This document shows, in pieces, positions 14,278-22,438 of a stretch of DNA of 24,862 bases. A model generated the notes under the pieces. It was not told the DNA's origin. It did not search any database and saw only the letters and a list, made by a program, of their open reading frames with translations. The translations under genes were made by a program, and so were the position numbers. Position 1 is the stretch's first letter, and each line of letters opens with the position of its first letter. The stretch spans positions 1 to 24,862 of the forward strand of contig DATCGP010000021.1 of the NCBI GenBank assembly GCA_036508875.1, read 5' to 3'. Source of the DNA: PALSA-660 sp036508875. GTDB lineage: Bacteria; Actinomycetota; Coriobacteriia; Anaerosomatales; PALSA-660.

Positions 14278-15423
14278 ATGACGATTGAGATCGAGAGCAG
14301 GCGCAGCGTGACGGACGAGGCTGGCCGCGGCGTGGACGAGCTCGTGGTCAACATCGGCCCCTCGCACCCCTCGACGCACGGCGTGTGCCGGGTCATCGCG
14401 CACCTCGACGGAGAGGTCGTCGTGAAGGCCGAGCCGGTCATCGGCTACCTGCACCGCGGCATCGAGAAGATGGCCGAGAACCGGACCTACCTGCAGGTCG
14501 TGCCACTCACGGACCGGCTGGACTACGTCGGGTCGATGTATGCGAACTGGGCGTACTGCCGCGCGGTCGAGCGGCTCGCGGACATCCGCGTGCCCGAGCG
14601 GGCCGAGTACATCCGCGTGATCGTGTGCGAGCTGCAGCGCATCGCGAGCCACATGATGGGGGTGGGCGCTTCGGGCGCGGACACCGGCGCGTTCACCGCG
14701 TTCGTGTACGCGTTCGACATCCGCGAGCGCATCGTTGAGCTGTTCGAGCTGCTCTGCGGCGCGCGCCTGACCTACAACTACGTGCGGCCCGGCGGCGTCT
14801 CGGCCGACCTGCCGGACGGCTGGATCGAGGCGTGCCGCGCAGTCGTGCGGGCGGCGCCGGCGCGTCTGCGCGAGCTCGACGACCTGTTCTTCGGCAACTA
14901 CATCGCAGCGGGTCGCATGCGCGGCATAGGCGTGCTCTCAGCGGAAGACGCGGTCGCCTGGGGCGCCACAGGCCCGGTCGCCCGCGGTTCGGGAGTCCCG
15001 TTCGACCTTCGCAAGGACGACCCCTACTCGGTGTACCCGCGCCTGGACTTCGATGTGCCGGTCGGGGAGAGCGGCGACGCGTTCGACCGCGGCCGCGTCA
15101 AGCTGTTCGAGTCGATCGAGTCGTGCCGCATCATCGAGCAGGCCCTGGACCAGATCGAGGCCGGGCCGGTCAAGGCGAGCGGGCTTCCGCGGCTCATCCG
15201 GCCCCGTCCGGGTGACGCCTACGACCACATCGAATCGGCTCGCGGCTCCCTCGGCGTCTACCTCGTCTCCGACGGCTCGCCGAGACCGTACCGTATGAAG
15301 GTCCGGTCTCCAGCCTTCTGCAACCTGCAGCTGCTCGGCCGCCTGGCGGTCGGACACACCGTCAGCGACCTCGTGGTCATCCTCGGCTCGCTGGATCCCG
15401 TGTTCGGCGAGGTGGACCGGTGA
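14278..15423 (+). CDS. nuoD: NADH-quinone oxidoreductase subunit D (49 kDa, quinone site)
   Basis: A 381-residue subunit, standard length for unfused NuoD, related to the large subunit of NiFe hydrogenases but without Ni ligands. It has the N-terminal SHPSTHGVCRV quinone-site loop, GYLHRGIEKMAENRTYLQ, the LQRIASHMMG block and the family C-terminus LGSLDPVFGEVDR. It forms the quinone head-group pocket with NuoB. ATG 14278 follows AGGAGGTG, the best ribosome site in the operon. The stop overlaps the nuoH start (GTGA). Confidence 0.96.
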   Translation: MTIEIESRRSVTDEAGRGVDELVVNIGPSHPSTHGVCRVIAHLDGEVVVKAEPVIGYLHRGIEKMAENRTYLQVVPLTDRLDYVGSMYANWAYCRAVERLADIRVPERAEYIRVIVCELQRIASHMMGVGASGADTGAFTAFVYAFDIRERIVELFELLCGARLTYNYVRPGGVSADLPDGWIEACRAVVRAAPARLRELDDLFFGNYIAAGRMRGIGVLSAEDAVAWGATGPVARGSGVPFDLRKDDPYSVYPRLDFDVPVGESGDAFDRGRVKLFESIESCRIIEQALDQIEAGPVKASGLPRLIRPRPGDAYDHIESARGSLGVYLVSDGSPRPYRMKVRSPAFCNLQLLGRLAVGHTVSDLVVILGSLDPVFGEVDR

Positions 15424-16370
15424 CCTCGACGCTTATAGGACTGCTGTTCGGTCTGCTCGCCGGCCTCGCGATCGCGCTGGCGGCGCTGTTCGGCGTCTGG
15501 TGGGAGCGCAAGGTCTCCGGCCGGATCCAGCTGCGCTTCGGACCGCAGCAGGCCGGGCCGGCGGGACTGTTCCAGACACTGGCCGACACGGTGAAGCTGG
15601 TGCTCAAGGAGGACGTCACCCCGGCAGCGGCCGATCGCACGATCTTCAAGTGGGCGCCGTTGCTCGTCTTCACGCCGGTCGCGCTGTCGCTGCTGGCGGT
15701 GCCGTTCGCTACCGGTTTCGCCCCTCTGGACACCGGGGTCGGGATGCTGCTGTTCCTTGCGGTGCCCTCGGTATCCGTGCTCGGCGTTCTCCTTGGAGGA
15801 TGGGCGTCCGCGAACACGTACGGGACGCTCGGGGGGATGCGCGGAGCCGCGCAGATGGTCTCGTACGAGGTGCCGCGCACGCTGTCCGTGCTGTCACTCG
15901 TCGTGGTCGCCGGCTCGATGCGCCCGACGATCGTCATGGGCGCCTGGCGCTGGTGGTGGCTGCCGCTGTTCGCAGCCGGCTTCCTCATCTACCTGATCTC
16001 ATCGATCGCGGAGATGAACCGCGGTCCGTTCGACCTGCCGGAAGCGGAATCGGAACTCGTGGCGGGCTACTTCGCCGATTACACCGGGATCCGCTGGGCG
16101 ATCTTCATGATGTCGGAGTATGGCGCGATGCTGGCGGCCTCCACGTTCGGGGCCGCTGTATTCCTGGGTGGGACGAACGGTCTTCCCGGCGCCCTGGGCG
16201 TGATCGTGCTCCTGCTGAAGGCCGTCGCGATCACGACCGTCGTGATCTGGGTCAAGTGGACCTTCCCTCGCTTCCGGCAGGACCAGCTCATGGCGTTCGC
16301 CTGGAAGGTGCTCACGCCACTGGCTCTGCTGCAGCTGCTCGTCGCCGGGATCGTGGCGATATGGCTGTGA
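15420..16370 (+). CDS. nuoH: NADH-quinone oxidoreductase subunit H (membrane, quinone tunnel)
   Basis: A 316-residue subunit with about eight membrane helices. It has the conserved cytoplasmic loops ERKVSGRIQLRFGPQQAGP near residue 26 and EMNRGPFDLPEAESELVAGY near 200, the acidic loop that lines the entrance of the quinone tunnel and starts the pumping relay. GTG 15420 overlaps the nuoD stop by 4 bp. The end overlaps the next gene by 10 bp, so the unusual NuoI fusion is made from the same transcript right behind it. Confidence 0.95.
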   Translation: MTSTLIGLLFGLLAGLAIALAALFGVWWERKVSGRIQLRFGPQQAGPAGLFQTLADTVKLVLKEDVTPAAADRTIFKWAPLLVFTPVALSLLAVPFATGFAPLDTGVGMLLFLAVPSVSVLGVLLGGWASANTYGTLGGMRGAAQMVSYEVPRTLSVLSLVVVAGSMRPTIVMGAWRWWWLPLFAAGFLIYLISSIAEMNRGPFDLPEAESELVAGYFADYTGIRWAIFMMSEYGAMLAASTFGAAVFLGGTNGLPGALGVIVLLLKAVAITTVVIWVKWTFPRFRQDQLMAFAWKVLTPLALLQLLVAGIVAIWL

Positions 16371-18442
16371 AGCGGAACATCACGCCGGGGCCGGGGACGG
16401 ACCGCCGCGACAGTGGCGACGGGCGCTTCTCGGTCAGCACCACGCCGAAGACCGGCATGGCGGCGTTCGTGGCGGGCTGGAAGTCGATCGCGACGGGCCT
16501 GGGGATCACAGCCCGGCACGCCGCAGAGAAGCCGGGGACCGTCCGCTACCCGTTCGAGAAGCTGACGATGTCGCCGCGTTGGCGCGGCGCGCTACGCCTG
16601 CGTGGAGTACTCGGCCTCGACGAGGTCGCGCTGATCTCCGGTGAGCCGCCGAAGCATAACGAGGCGATCGCGTCGCTGCTCGCTGCCGATCGCCTGCCTC
16701 CGTGCGTGGGCACCTGCCCGGCGAACGTGGACGCGCGCGGCCAGAACTACCTCATCGCCGACGGGAAGACCGCCGAGGCCTACGAGCTCGTGCGCGAGCG
16801 CAACATCCTTCCGGGAGTGCTCGGGCGCATCTGCCACCACCCGTGCGAGGGCGCATGTACGCGCGCCGTGTACGACCAGCCGATCGCGATCCGCCCGCTG
16901 CACCGGTTCGCCTTCGAGCGGTATCAGGAGGTGCGGCAGGAACGGGTCAAGCCGCTTTCGCAGACGCGCGGCAAGTCGGTGGCGATCATCGGCTCCGGCC
17001 CGTCCGGACTGGCCGCGGCGCTGGACCTCATGCGACTGGGCTACTCCGTCTCCACGTTCGAGAAGGACGACAAGCCGGGTGGGGCGCTGTACACGGGAGT
17101 TCCTGCGTACCGCCTGCCGCGTGAGGTCCTGCACGCCGAGATCGACGATCTCGTACGGATGGGCCTCGACCTGCGTTGCGGGCAGGAGGTCGGTCGCGAC
17201 ATCAGCCTGACGGACCTGCGGGAGAGCTACGACGCGGTGCTGATCGCAGCGGGGCTCCAGACGAGTCGCATCCTGCCCCTGCCCGGCGCGGACGCCGAGG
17301 GTGTGCGCGGCGCCCTCGAGTTCCTGCGCGCGGCCAACTTCACGGGCGAGGCGGGCGTGCGTGGCCGCAGCGTCCTGGTGATCGGCGGCGGCAACGTCGC
17401 CGTCGACGTGGCGCGTTGCGCGCTCCGCGTCGGCGCGTCCCACGTCCGGATGACCTCCCTCGAGGCCGAGGACGAGATGCCTGCGCATCCCTGGGAGATC
17501 GAGGAGGCGCTGGACGAGAACGTCGTCGCCACCTGCTCGGTGGGTCCCGAGGAGGTCGTCGTCGAAGACGGTCACGTCGTGGCTCTCCGCGTGCGCGAGT
17601 GCCTTTCCGTGTTCGACCAGACGGGACGGTTCTCGCCTCAGATGGGGGAGAACCTCACCGACATCCCCTGTGACGTCATAGTCTTCGCGATCGGGCAGGC
17701 CAGCGTGCTGGGCCCGGTGGTCGCGGACACCGACGTCAAGCTCAACGAGCGCGGCAACCTCATGGTGGATGGCACGCTGCTGACGACGAGCGGTGAGGGC
17801 GTCTTCGCGTGCGGTGAGGTCGTGACGGGCCCGGGCTCGTGCATCGGCTCGATCGCGACCGGCCACGAGGCGGCCGCCTCGATCGACCGGTACCTTCGCG
17901 GCATGGACATGGGCAGCGATCGAGTGTCGCGTCCCGTGCCGACCTTCGAGAAGCACGAGCCTGCGTCACTCGAAGGAGTTGAAGACGAGCGCAAGCGCGC
18001 GCCCATGCCCATGGCGCCCGCCGCTGAGCGCGTGACCGACTTCCGCACCGTGGAGCTGGGGCTGAAGGACAAGGAATCGCTGCACGAGGCGATGCGTTGC
18101 CTGCGATGCAGCAGCGAGGTCTGTGTCGGCTGCACGTTCTGCGCCCGCACCTGTCCCGACATGTGCATCACGGTCGAGCGCGTCGACACGCCAGGCGCGC
18201 GTTGCGTGACCCGCTACGACCTGGACCTTGCGAAGTGCTGCTTCTGCGGACTGTGCGCGGAGCAGTGTCCGACCAACGCGCTCACCCACACCGGTCAGTA
18301 CGAGCTCTCCTTCTACCACCGCGAGCTTGGGGTGTTCGACAAGGGTGAGATGCTTCGCGACCCCGACACCTCGCGCGCCACCGGCCGTGACGGCATCGAG
18401 CCGCCGCCGTGCCCCGTGCCGGGGGCGGGTGACCGCCCATGA
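16361..18442 (+). CDS. nuoI: NuoI with an inserted GltD/NfnB-like FAD-NAD(P)H oxidoreductase module
   Basis: A 693-residue protein in the nuoI slot (normal NuoI is about 150-200). Residues ~27-80 match the NuoI N-terminus (LGITARHAAEKPGTVRYP, SPRWRGAL). From ~110 to ~545 there is a complete GltD-type module. It opens with the iron-sulfur segment C115-x3-C119-P and GRICHHPCEGAC (C158, C162, C166). An FAD Rossmann motif IIGSGPSGLAA (from 211), a pyridine-nucleotide motif VIGGGNVAVDVA (from 342) and the closing FAD motif GVFACGEVVTGPGS follow. From 580 the chain returns to NuoI with CLRC, CVGCTFCARTCP (588-599) and CCFCGLCAEQCP (626-637), ending ELSFYHRELGVFDKGEMLR as NuoI does. Two [4Fe-4S] clusters feeding NuoB are therefore kept. 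ATG 16361 overlaps nuoH by 10 bp; GTG 16367 is an alternative. Flanked on both sides by nuo genes in the same operon. Electron input from NAD(P)H through this module is inference. Confidence 0.9.
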   Translation: MAVKRNITPGPGTDRRDSGDGRFSVSTTPKTGMAAFVAGWKSIATGLGITARHAAEKPGTVRYPFEKLTMSPRWRGALRLRGVLGLDEVALISGEPPKHNEAIASLLAADRLPPCVGTCPANVDARGQNYLIADGKTAEAYELVRERNILPGVLGRICHHPCEGACTRAVYDQPIAIRPLHRFAFERYQEVRQERVKPLSQTRGKSVAIIGSGPSGLAAALDLMRLGYSVSTFEKDDKPGGALYTGVPAYRLPREVLHAEIDDLVRMGLDLRCGQEVGRDISLTDLRESYDAVLIAAGLQTSRILPLPGADAEGVRGALEFLRAANFTGEAGVRGRSVLVIGGGNVAVDVARCALRVGASHVRMTSLEAEDEMPAHPWEIEEALDENVVATCSVGPEEVVVEDGHVVALRVRECLSVFDQTGRFSPQMGENLTDIPCDVIVFAIGQASVLGPVVADTDVKLNERGNLMVDGTLLTTSGEGVFACGEVVTGPGSCIGSIATGHEAAASIDRYLRGMDMGSDRVSRPVPTFEKHEPASLEGVEDERKRAPMPMAPAAERVTDFRTVELGLKDKESLHEAMRCLRCSSEVCVGCTFCARTCPDMCITVERVDTPGARCVTRYDLDLAKCCFCGLCAEQCPTNALTHTGQYELSFYHRELGVFDKGEMLRDPDTSRATGRDGIEPPPCPVPGAGDRP

Positions 18443-18927
18443 GCGTGACGCTGCTGTGGTGGGCGCTCGCGGCGCTCACGGTGGCCGGTGCGGTGGCCGT
18501 GATCGCGACACGCGAGATGATGCGCATGCTGCTCGGGCTGGGCGCCTTCCTGCTGGGGTTGGCCGGCTTCTACGCGTGGTACGGATTCGAGCTGCTGGCC
18601 GTGGCGGAGCTGTTCGTCTACGTCGGCGGCGTGCTGGTGCTGTTCCTCTTCGCGATCACCTCGATGGGACGCGATCGCGAGGGGCGTTCGATGGAGCGCC
18701 GTCTCGACCTCGGAGCGCTCGGCATCAGCGCGGGGATGGGACTTGTCCTGCTCGTCGCGCTGCAGTCCACCCTGCCGGCGGCCCCGACCGCCGTGGGCGC
18801 ATCCGTCGAAGACACCGCCGCCGCGCTGCTCGGTCCGCTGCTCCCGTACTTCGAGCTGGCCGGCGTCGTGCTGCTCGTGGCGCTCGTGGCCGCGCTCGCC
18901 ATCATCGGGCGGGAGGACGCGCGATGA
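18439..18927 (+). CDS. nuoJ: NADH-quinone oxidoreductase subunit J
   Basis: A 162-residue membrane subunit with five hydrophobic helices. The conserved third helix contains ELFVYVGGVLVLFLFAI, including the pi-bulge region that switches during turnover. ATG 18439 overlaps the stop of the NuoI fusion (ATGA) and its own stop overlaps nuoK (ATGA). It belongs to the E-channel linking quinone chemistry to the antiporter-like subunits. Confidence 0.94.
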   Translation: MSVTLLWWALAALTVAGAVAVIATREMMRMLLGLGAFLLGLAGFYAWYGFELLAVAELFVYVGGVLVLFLFAITSMGRDREGRSMERRLDLGALGISAGMGLVLLVALQSTLPAAPTAVGASVEDTAAALLGPLLPYFELAGVVLLVALVAALAIIGREDAR

Positions 18928-19214
18928 CGTCGCTCGCGCTCGCCTGCGTGCTGATGTCTGTCGGTCTGTACGGGCTGCTGACCCGGCGCGACATCATCGC
19001 GGTGCTCGCTTCGATCGAGGTGATGCTGGGTGGTGCGCAGCTTCTCCTTGCCGCCTATTCGGCCAGCGTGACTCTCGCGTCCGCCGCGCAGGGGGTCACG
19101 CTGATCGTGCTCGCCACCATCGCCGCCGAGGCTGCCGTCGGTCTTGCGCTGCTGGTGGCGCTCGTGCACCGCGGCCGGACGCGCACCGACCAGATCGAGG
19201 AGGTGCGCGGGTGA
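18924..19214 (+). CDS. nuoK: NADH-quinone oxidoreductase subunit K
   Basis: A 96-residue subunit with three helices, related to MrpC. The two membrane-embedded glutamates needed for pumping are present: E32 in ASIEVMLGG and E69 in IAAEAAVGLALLV. ATG 18924 is chosen because it overlaps the nuoJ stop and matches the family N-terminus; the open frame continues far upstream but only as a shadow. The stop overlaps the nuoL start (GTGA). Confidence 0.95.
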   Translation: MTSLALACVLMSVGLYGLLTRRDIIAVLASIEVMLGGAQLLLAAYSASVTLASAAQGVTLIVLATIAAEAAVGLALLVALVHRGRTRTDQIEEVRG

Positions 19215-21019
19215 ACGTGCTGCGCGAGATGGCTTACCTCGTGGTGGGCGTGCCGCTGCTGATCGCTGTGGTGCTGGGCTTGGGCGTCCGCGTCTGGGGG
19301 CGTGCCGCTGCCTGGATAGCGCTGCTGGGGCCGCTGCTGGCGGTGGCGGTGGGCGCGTCCTCGCTGGAAGGCGGCGCGTCGGGATCCGTGCGGTGGCTCG
19401 CGGCGGGGGACAGCGTGCTGACGCTCGGCTACCACGTGGACGGACTGTCCGCGATCATGCTGCTCGTCGTCGGCGTGGTAGCTGCGTGCGTGATCGTCTT
19501 CTCGATCGGTTACATGCACGGTGACCGCGGCTACGTCCGCTACTTCGCGATCCTGTCGCTGTTCACCGCCGCCATGTCCGGTCTGGTGATCGCGGGCGAT
19601 CTGGTAGGCCTCTTCATCGGGTGGGAGCTCGTGGGCGCCTGCTCGTTCCTACTGATCGGCTTCTGGTACGAGAAACCCGCGGCGGCCGAGGCGGCGCGCA
19701 AAGCGTTCATGGTGACCCGCGTCGGCGACGCGGCGATGCTGGTAGGCCTCGCGGTCCTGTGGCGCGCCACCGGCACCTTGGAGCTGTCGGCGATCCTGGG
19801 CAGTGTGGGTTCGCTCGCGCCGGCCGTTGTCACGACGGCGGCGGTCTGCCTGCTTCTCGGAGCGGTGGGGAAGTCGGCGCAGTTCCCGCTCCACATCTGG
19901 CTTCCGGACGCGATGGAGGGCCCGACGCCTGTCTCCGCCCTCATCCACGCCGCGACGATGGTCGCTGCCGGCGTCTTCCTGGTGGCGCGCACCTGGCCGC
20001 TGTTCGAGGCCTCGCCCGAGGCACGCATGGTCGCCCTCGTGCTGGGCACGATCACCGCCCTCGGGGCCGCCACGATCGCGCTGCAGCAGACGGACATCAA
20101 GAAGGTCTTGGCCTACTCCACGATCAGCCAGCTCGGCTTCATGTTCGCCGCCCTGGGCGTCGGCGCCTGGCCGGTGGCGATCTTCCACCTGGTGACCCAC
20201 GCGGCGTTCAAGGCGCTGCTGTTCCTCACGTCGGGCTCGGTGATCCACGGTAGCGGCACGCAGGACCTGCGAGAGATGGGCGGCTTGCGCTCGAAGATGC
20301 CGCTCACCGCGGTGGCGTGGATCATCGGCGGCCTCGCGCTCGCGGGCATCCCACCGCTGGCCGGCTTCTTCTCGAAGGACGAGGTCGTCGGTTCCGTTCT
20401 GGCAGCCGCGCCTTGGGCGGGCGTCGCGCTGCTCGCAGCCAGCTTGCTGACGGGCGCGTACGTCGCTCGGGCGACGCGCCTGGCGTTCTTCGGCCCTGTG
20501 CGCGGGACGGGCGAGGCGCACGAGTCTCCGTGGACGATGACGGTGCCCATGGCCGTGCTCGCGGTCGCGGCGATCGGGCTCGGCTTCGCCGGTCCCTCGA
20601 TCGCCGCCGTTCTCGGCGCGGAGAGCGAGCCGCTGTCGCTCGGGCTCGCGGCGCTCGCGGTCGGGCTCGCGGGGGCCGGTGCGCTGGGTGGCTGGCTGCT
20701 GGCCGCCGGAGGCGGTGCGTACGAGAACGGATTCCCGCCCGCGCTCACGCGCGTCTGGGGCGCGGCGCGAGACGGCTACGGCTTCGACGCGCTCGTGAAC
20801 GGTGCGATCGTACGACCGATGGCCGCGCTGGCTCGCTTCACGGACTCGGTCGTCGATCGTCAGGGCATCGACCGCGTCGCGGAAGGCTTCGCCGGGTTGG
20901 CGCGCGGGGTGGGCGAGATGTTCGCTCGCACGATGACCGGCGATGGACAGACGTACAGCGCGCTTCTCGCAGCGGGCGCGATCATCCTGCTCTGCATCAC
21001 CATGTGGCTGGTGAGGTGA
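19211..21019 (+). CDS. nuoL: NADH-quinone oxidoreductase subunit L (antiporter-like)
   Basis: A 602-residue subunit, the distal Mrp-like pump module. It has the helix-5 glutamate in WELVGACSFLLIGFWYE, the conserved LPDAMEGPTPVSALIHAATM with its broken-helix residues, and STISQLGFMFAALG. A long C-terminal part (after about residue 490) should hold the amphipathic lateral helix and the last membrane helix. GTG 19211 overlaps nuoK by 4 bp. All key ionisable residues I can judge are kept, so it should pump. Confidence 0.95.
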   Translation: MNVLREMAYLVVGVPLLIAVVLGLGVRVWGRAAAWIALLGPLLAVAVGASSLEGGASGSVRWLAAGDSVLTLGYHVDGLSAIMLLVVGVVAACVIVFSIGYMHGDRGYVRYFAILSLFTAAMSGLVIAGDLVGLFIGWELVGACSFLLIGFWYEKPAAAEAARKAFMVTRVGDAAMLVGLAVLWRATGTLELSAILGSVGSLAPAVVTTAAVCLLLGAVGKSAQFPLHIWLPDAMEGPTPVSALIHAATMVAAGVFLVARTWPLFEASPEARMVALVLGTITALGAATIALQQTDIKKVLAYSTISQLGFMFAALGVGAWPVAIFHLVTHAAFKALLFLTSGSVIHGSGTQDLREMGGLRSKMPLTAVAWIIGGLALAGIPPLAGFFSKDEVVGSVLAAAPWAGVALLAASLLTGAYVARATRLAFFGPVRGTGEAHESPWTMTVPMAVLAVAAIGLGFAGPSIAAVLGAESEPLSLGLAALAVGLAGAGALGGWLLAAGGGAYENGFPPALTRVWGAARDGYGFDALVNGAIVRPMAALARFTDSVVDRQGIDRVAEGFAGLARGVGEMFARTMTGDGQTYSALLAAGAIILLCITMWLVR

Positions 21020-21023
21020 CGTG

Positions 21024-22436
21024 ATGATCCTCACCGCACTGGTGCTCGTCCCTCTTCTCGGCGCTGCGCTGGCCCTGATCGCCGGCCGCGTGGATCCGAC
21101 GTTCGCGCGCATCACCGCCATCGTGACGGCGCTGGTCACCTTCGCGCTCACGGTCGCCGCAGCGACACAGCCTGCGGCGGACGCCGGCGCCGGTGGCTCG
21201 TGGCTCCTGCGTCTCGACGGGCTCTCGTTGCCGTTGGTCGGCCTCGCATCCCTGCTGGGGATCGTCGCGGTGCTGGCCTCGTGGAATGAGACGCGCAGCC
21301 CGGGCGCGCACTTCGCGTTGCTGCTCTCCCTGCAGGCCGCTGTGACGCTCGTGTTCCTGGCCGACGACCTGATCCTGTTCTACGCCGCGTGGGAAGCGGT
21401 GTTGATCCCGATGTTCTTCCTGATCGGCGTCTGGGGCCACGAGAACCGGCGCCACGCCGCGATGAAGTTCTTCATCTACACGTTCGCCGGCAGCGTGCTG
21501 ATGCTTGTCGCGCTGCTGATCGTGATATTCGACACCGGACAGACGCGCATGACCGGCCTGTCGCTCTCCGCCCTGGACCCCGGGACGCGCGGTCTGGTGT
21601 TCTGGCTGCTGGTGGCCGGGTTCGCGGTGAAGATACCGGTCTTCCCGCTGCACACGTGGCTGCCCGACGCGCACGTCGAGGCGCCGACAGCGGGCTCGAT
21701 CATGCTCGCGGGCGTGCTCCTCAAGATGGGAGGGTACGGCCTGCTGCGCCTCGCTCTTCCGCTCGCACCCGATGCCGCCCGCGCTGGCGCGCCGGTGCTG
21801 GCGGCGCTCGGCATCGCCGGGATCGTGTATGGGGCGCTCGTCGCCCTGGGCCAGACCGACCTGAAGCGTTTGGTGGCCTACTCGTCGGTCGCGCACATGG
21901 GGTTCGTGGTGCTGGCTATCGCGATCGGGACGCCGCTCGCGCTCACAGCGGCGATGCTCGTGATGGTCGCGCACGGGCTGATCGCCCCGTTGCTGTTCCT
22001 GCTCGTCGGTCAGCTGCAGGACCGCACGCACACGCGAGAACTCGCGAGACTTGGCGGTATCACACGCCCGATGCCGATGTGGGGCGCGGCCTTCGTCTTC
22101 GCCTCTCTCGCGAGTCTCGGGCTTCCGGGGCTGGCGGGCTTCCCCGGTGAGCTCGCCACCTTCCTGGAGGGATACTCGGCGTACGGGTGGTGGATCGTCC
22201 TCGTCGCGCTGGGGGTCGTGCTCGCGGGCGCCTACACTCTCCGCGCCGTACGCGCTGTCGCGTTCGGACCGACGGCCGTGGGATGGGCGGGACTTGCCGA
22301 CACCACCCTGGTCGAACTGCTCGCCATAGCGCCGCTGGCGGTCTGGATCGTCGCCATCGGGTTGCGGCCGTCGCTGGTGGGCGACGTGGTGGCTCCTGCC
22401 GCTGCGGCGCTTTCGCGGATGCTGGGGGTGGGGTAG
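21024..22436 (+). CDS. nuoM: NADH-quinone oxidoreductase subunit M (antiporter-like)
   Basis: A 470-residue subunit with about 14 helices. It has FYAAWEAVLIPMFFLIGVWG with the essential glutamate, AAMKFFIYTFAGSVLML, PLHTWLPDAHVEAPTAGSI and VAYSSVAHMGFVVL. ATG 21024 is preferred to the GTG at 21021 because GAGG (21013-21016) then stands seven bases upstream. Four bases separate it from the nuoL stop. Confidence 0.95.
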   Translation: MILTALVLVPLLGAALALIAGRVDPTFARITAIVTALVTFALTVAAATQPAADAGAGGSWLLRLDGLSLPLVGLASLLGIVAVLASWNETRSPGAHFALLLSLQAAVTLVFLADDLILFYAAWEAVLIPMFFLIGVWGHENRRHAAMKFFIYTFAGSVLMLVALLIVIFDTGQTRMTGLSLSALDPGTRGLVFWLLVAGFAVKIPVFPLHTWLPDAHVEAPTAGSIMLAGVLLKMGGYGLLRLALPLAPDAARAGAPVLAALGIAGIVYGALVALGQTDLKRLVAYSSVAHMGFVVLAIAIGTPLALTAAMLVMVAHGLIAPLLFLLVGQLQDRTHTRELARLGGITRPMPMWGAAFVFASLASLGLPGLAGFPGELATFLEGYSAYGWWIVLVALGVVLAGAYTLRAVRAVAFGPTAVGWAGLADTTLVELLAIAPLAVWIVAIGLRPSLVGDVVAPAAAALSRMLGVG

Positions 22437-22438
22437 CG

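Noticed and set aside
15500..16360. Extension of the NuoI fusion frame back over nuoH
   Set aside because: The frame is open by chance in GC-rich DNA; nuoH occupies this region with full family similarity and the NuoI-like sequence begins only after 16361.
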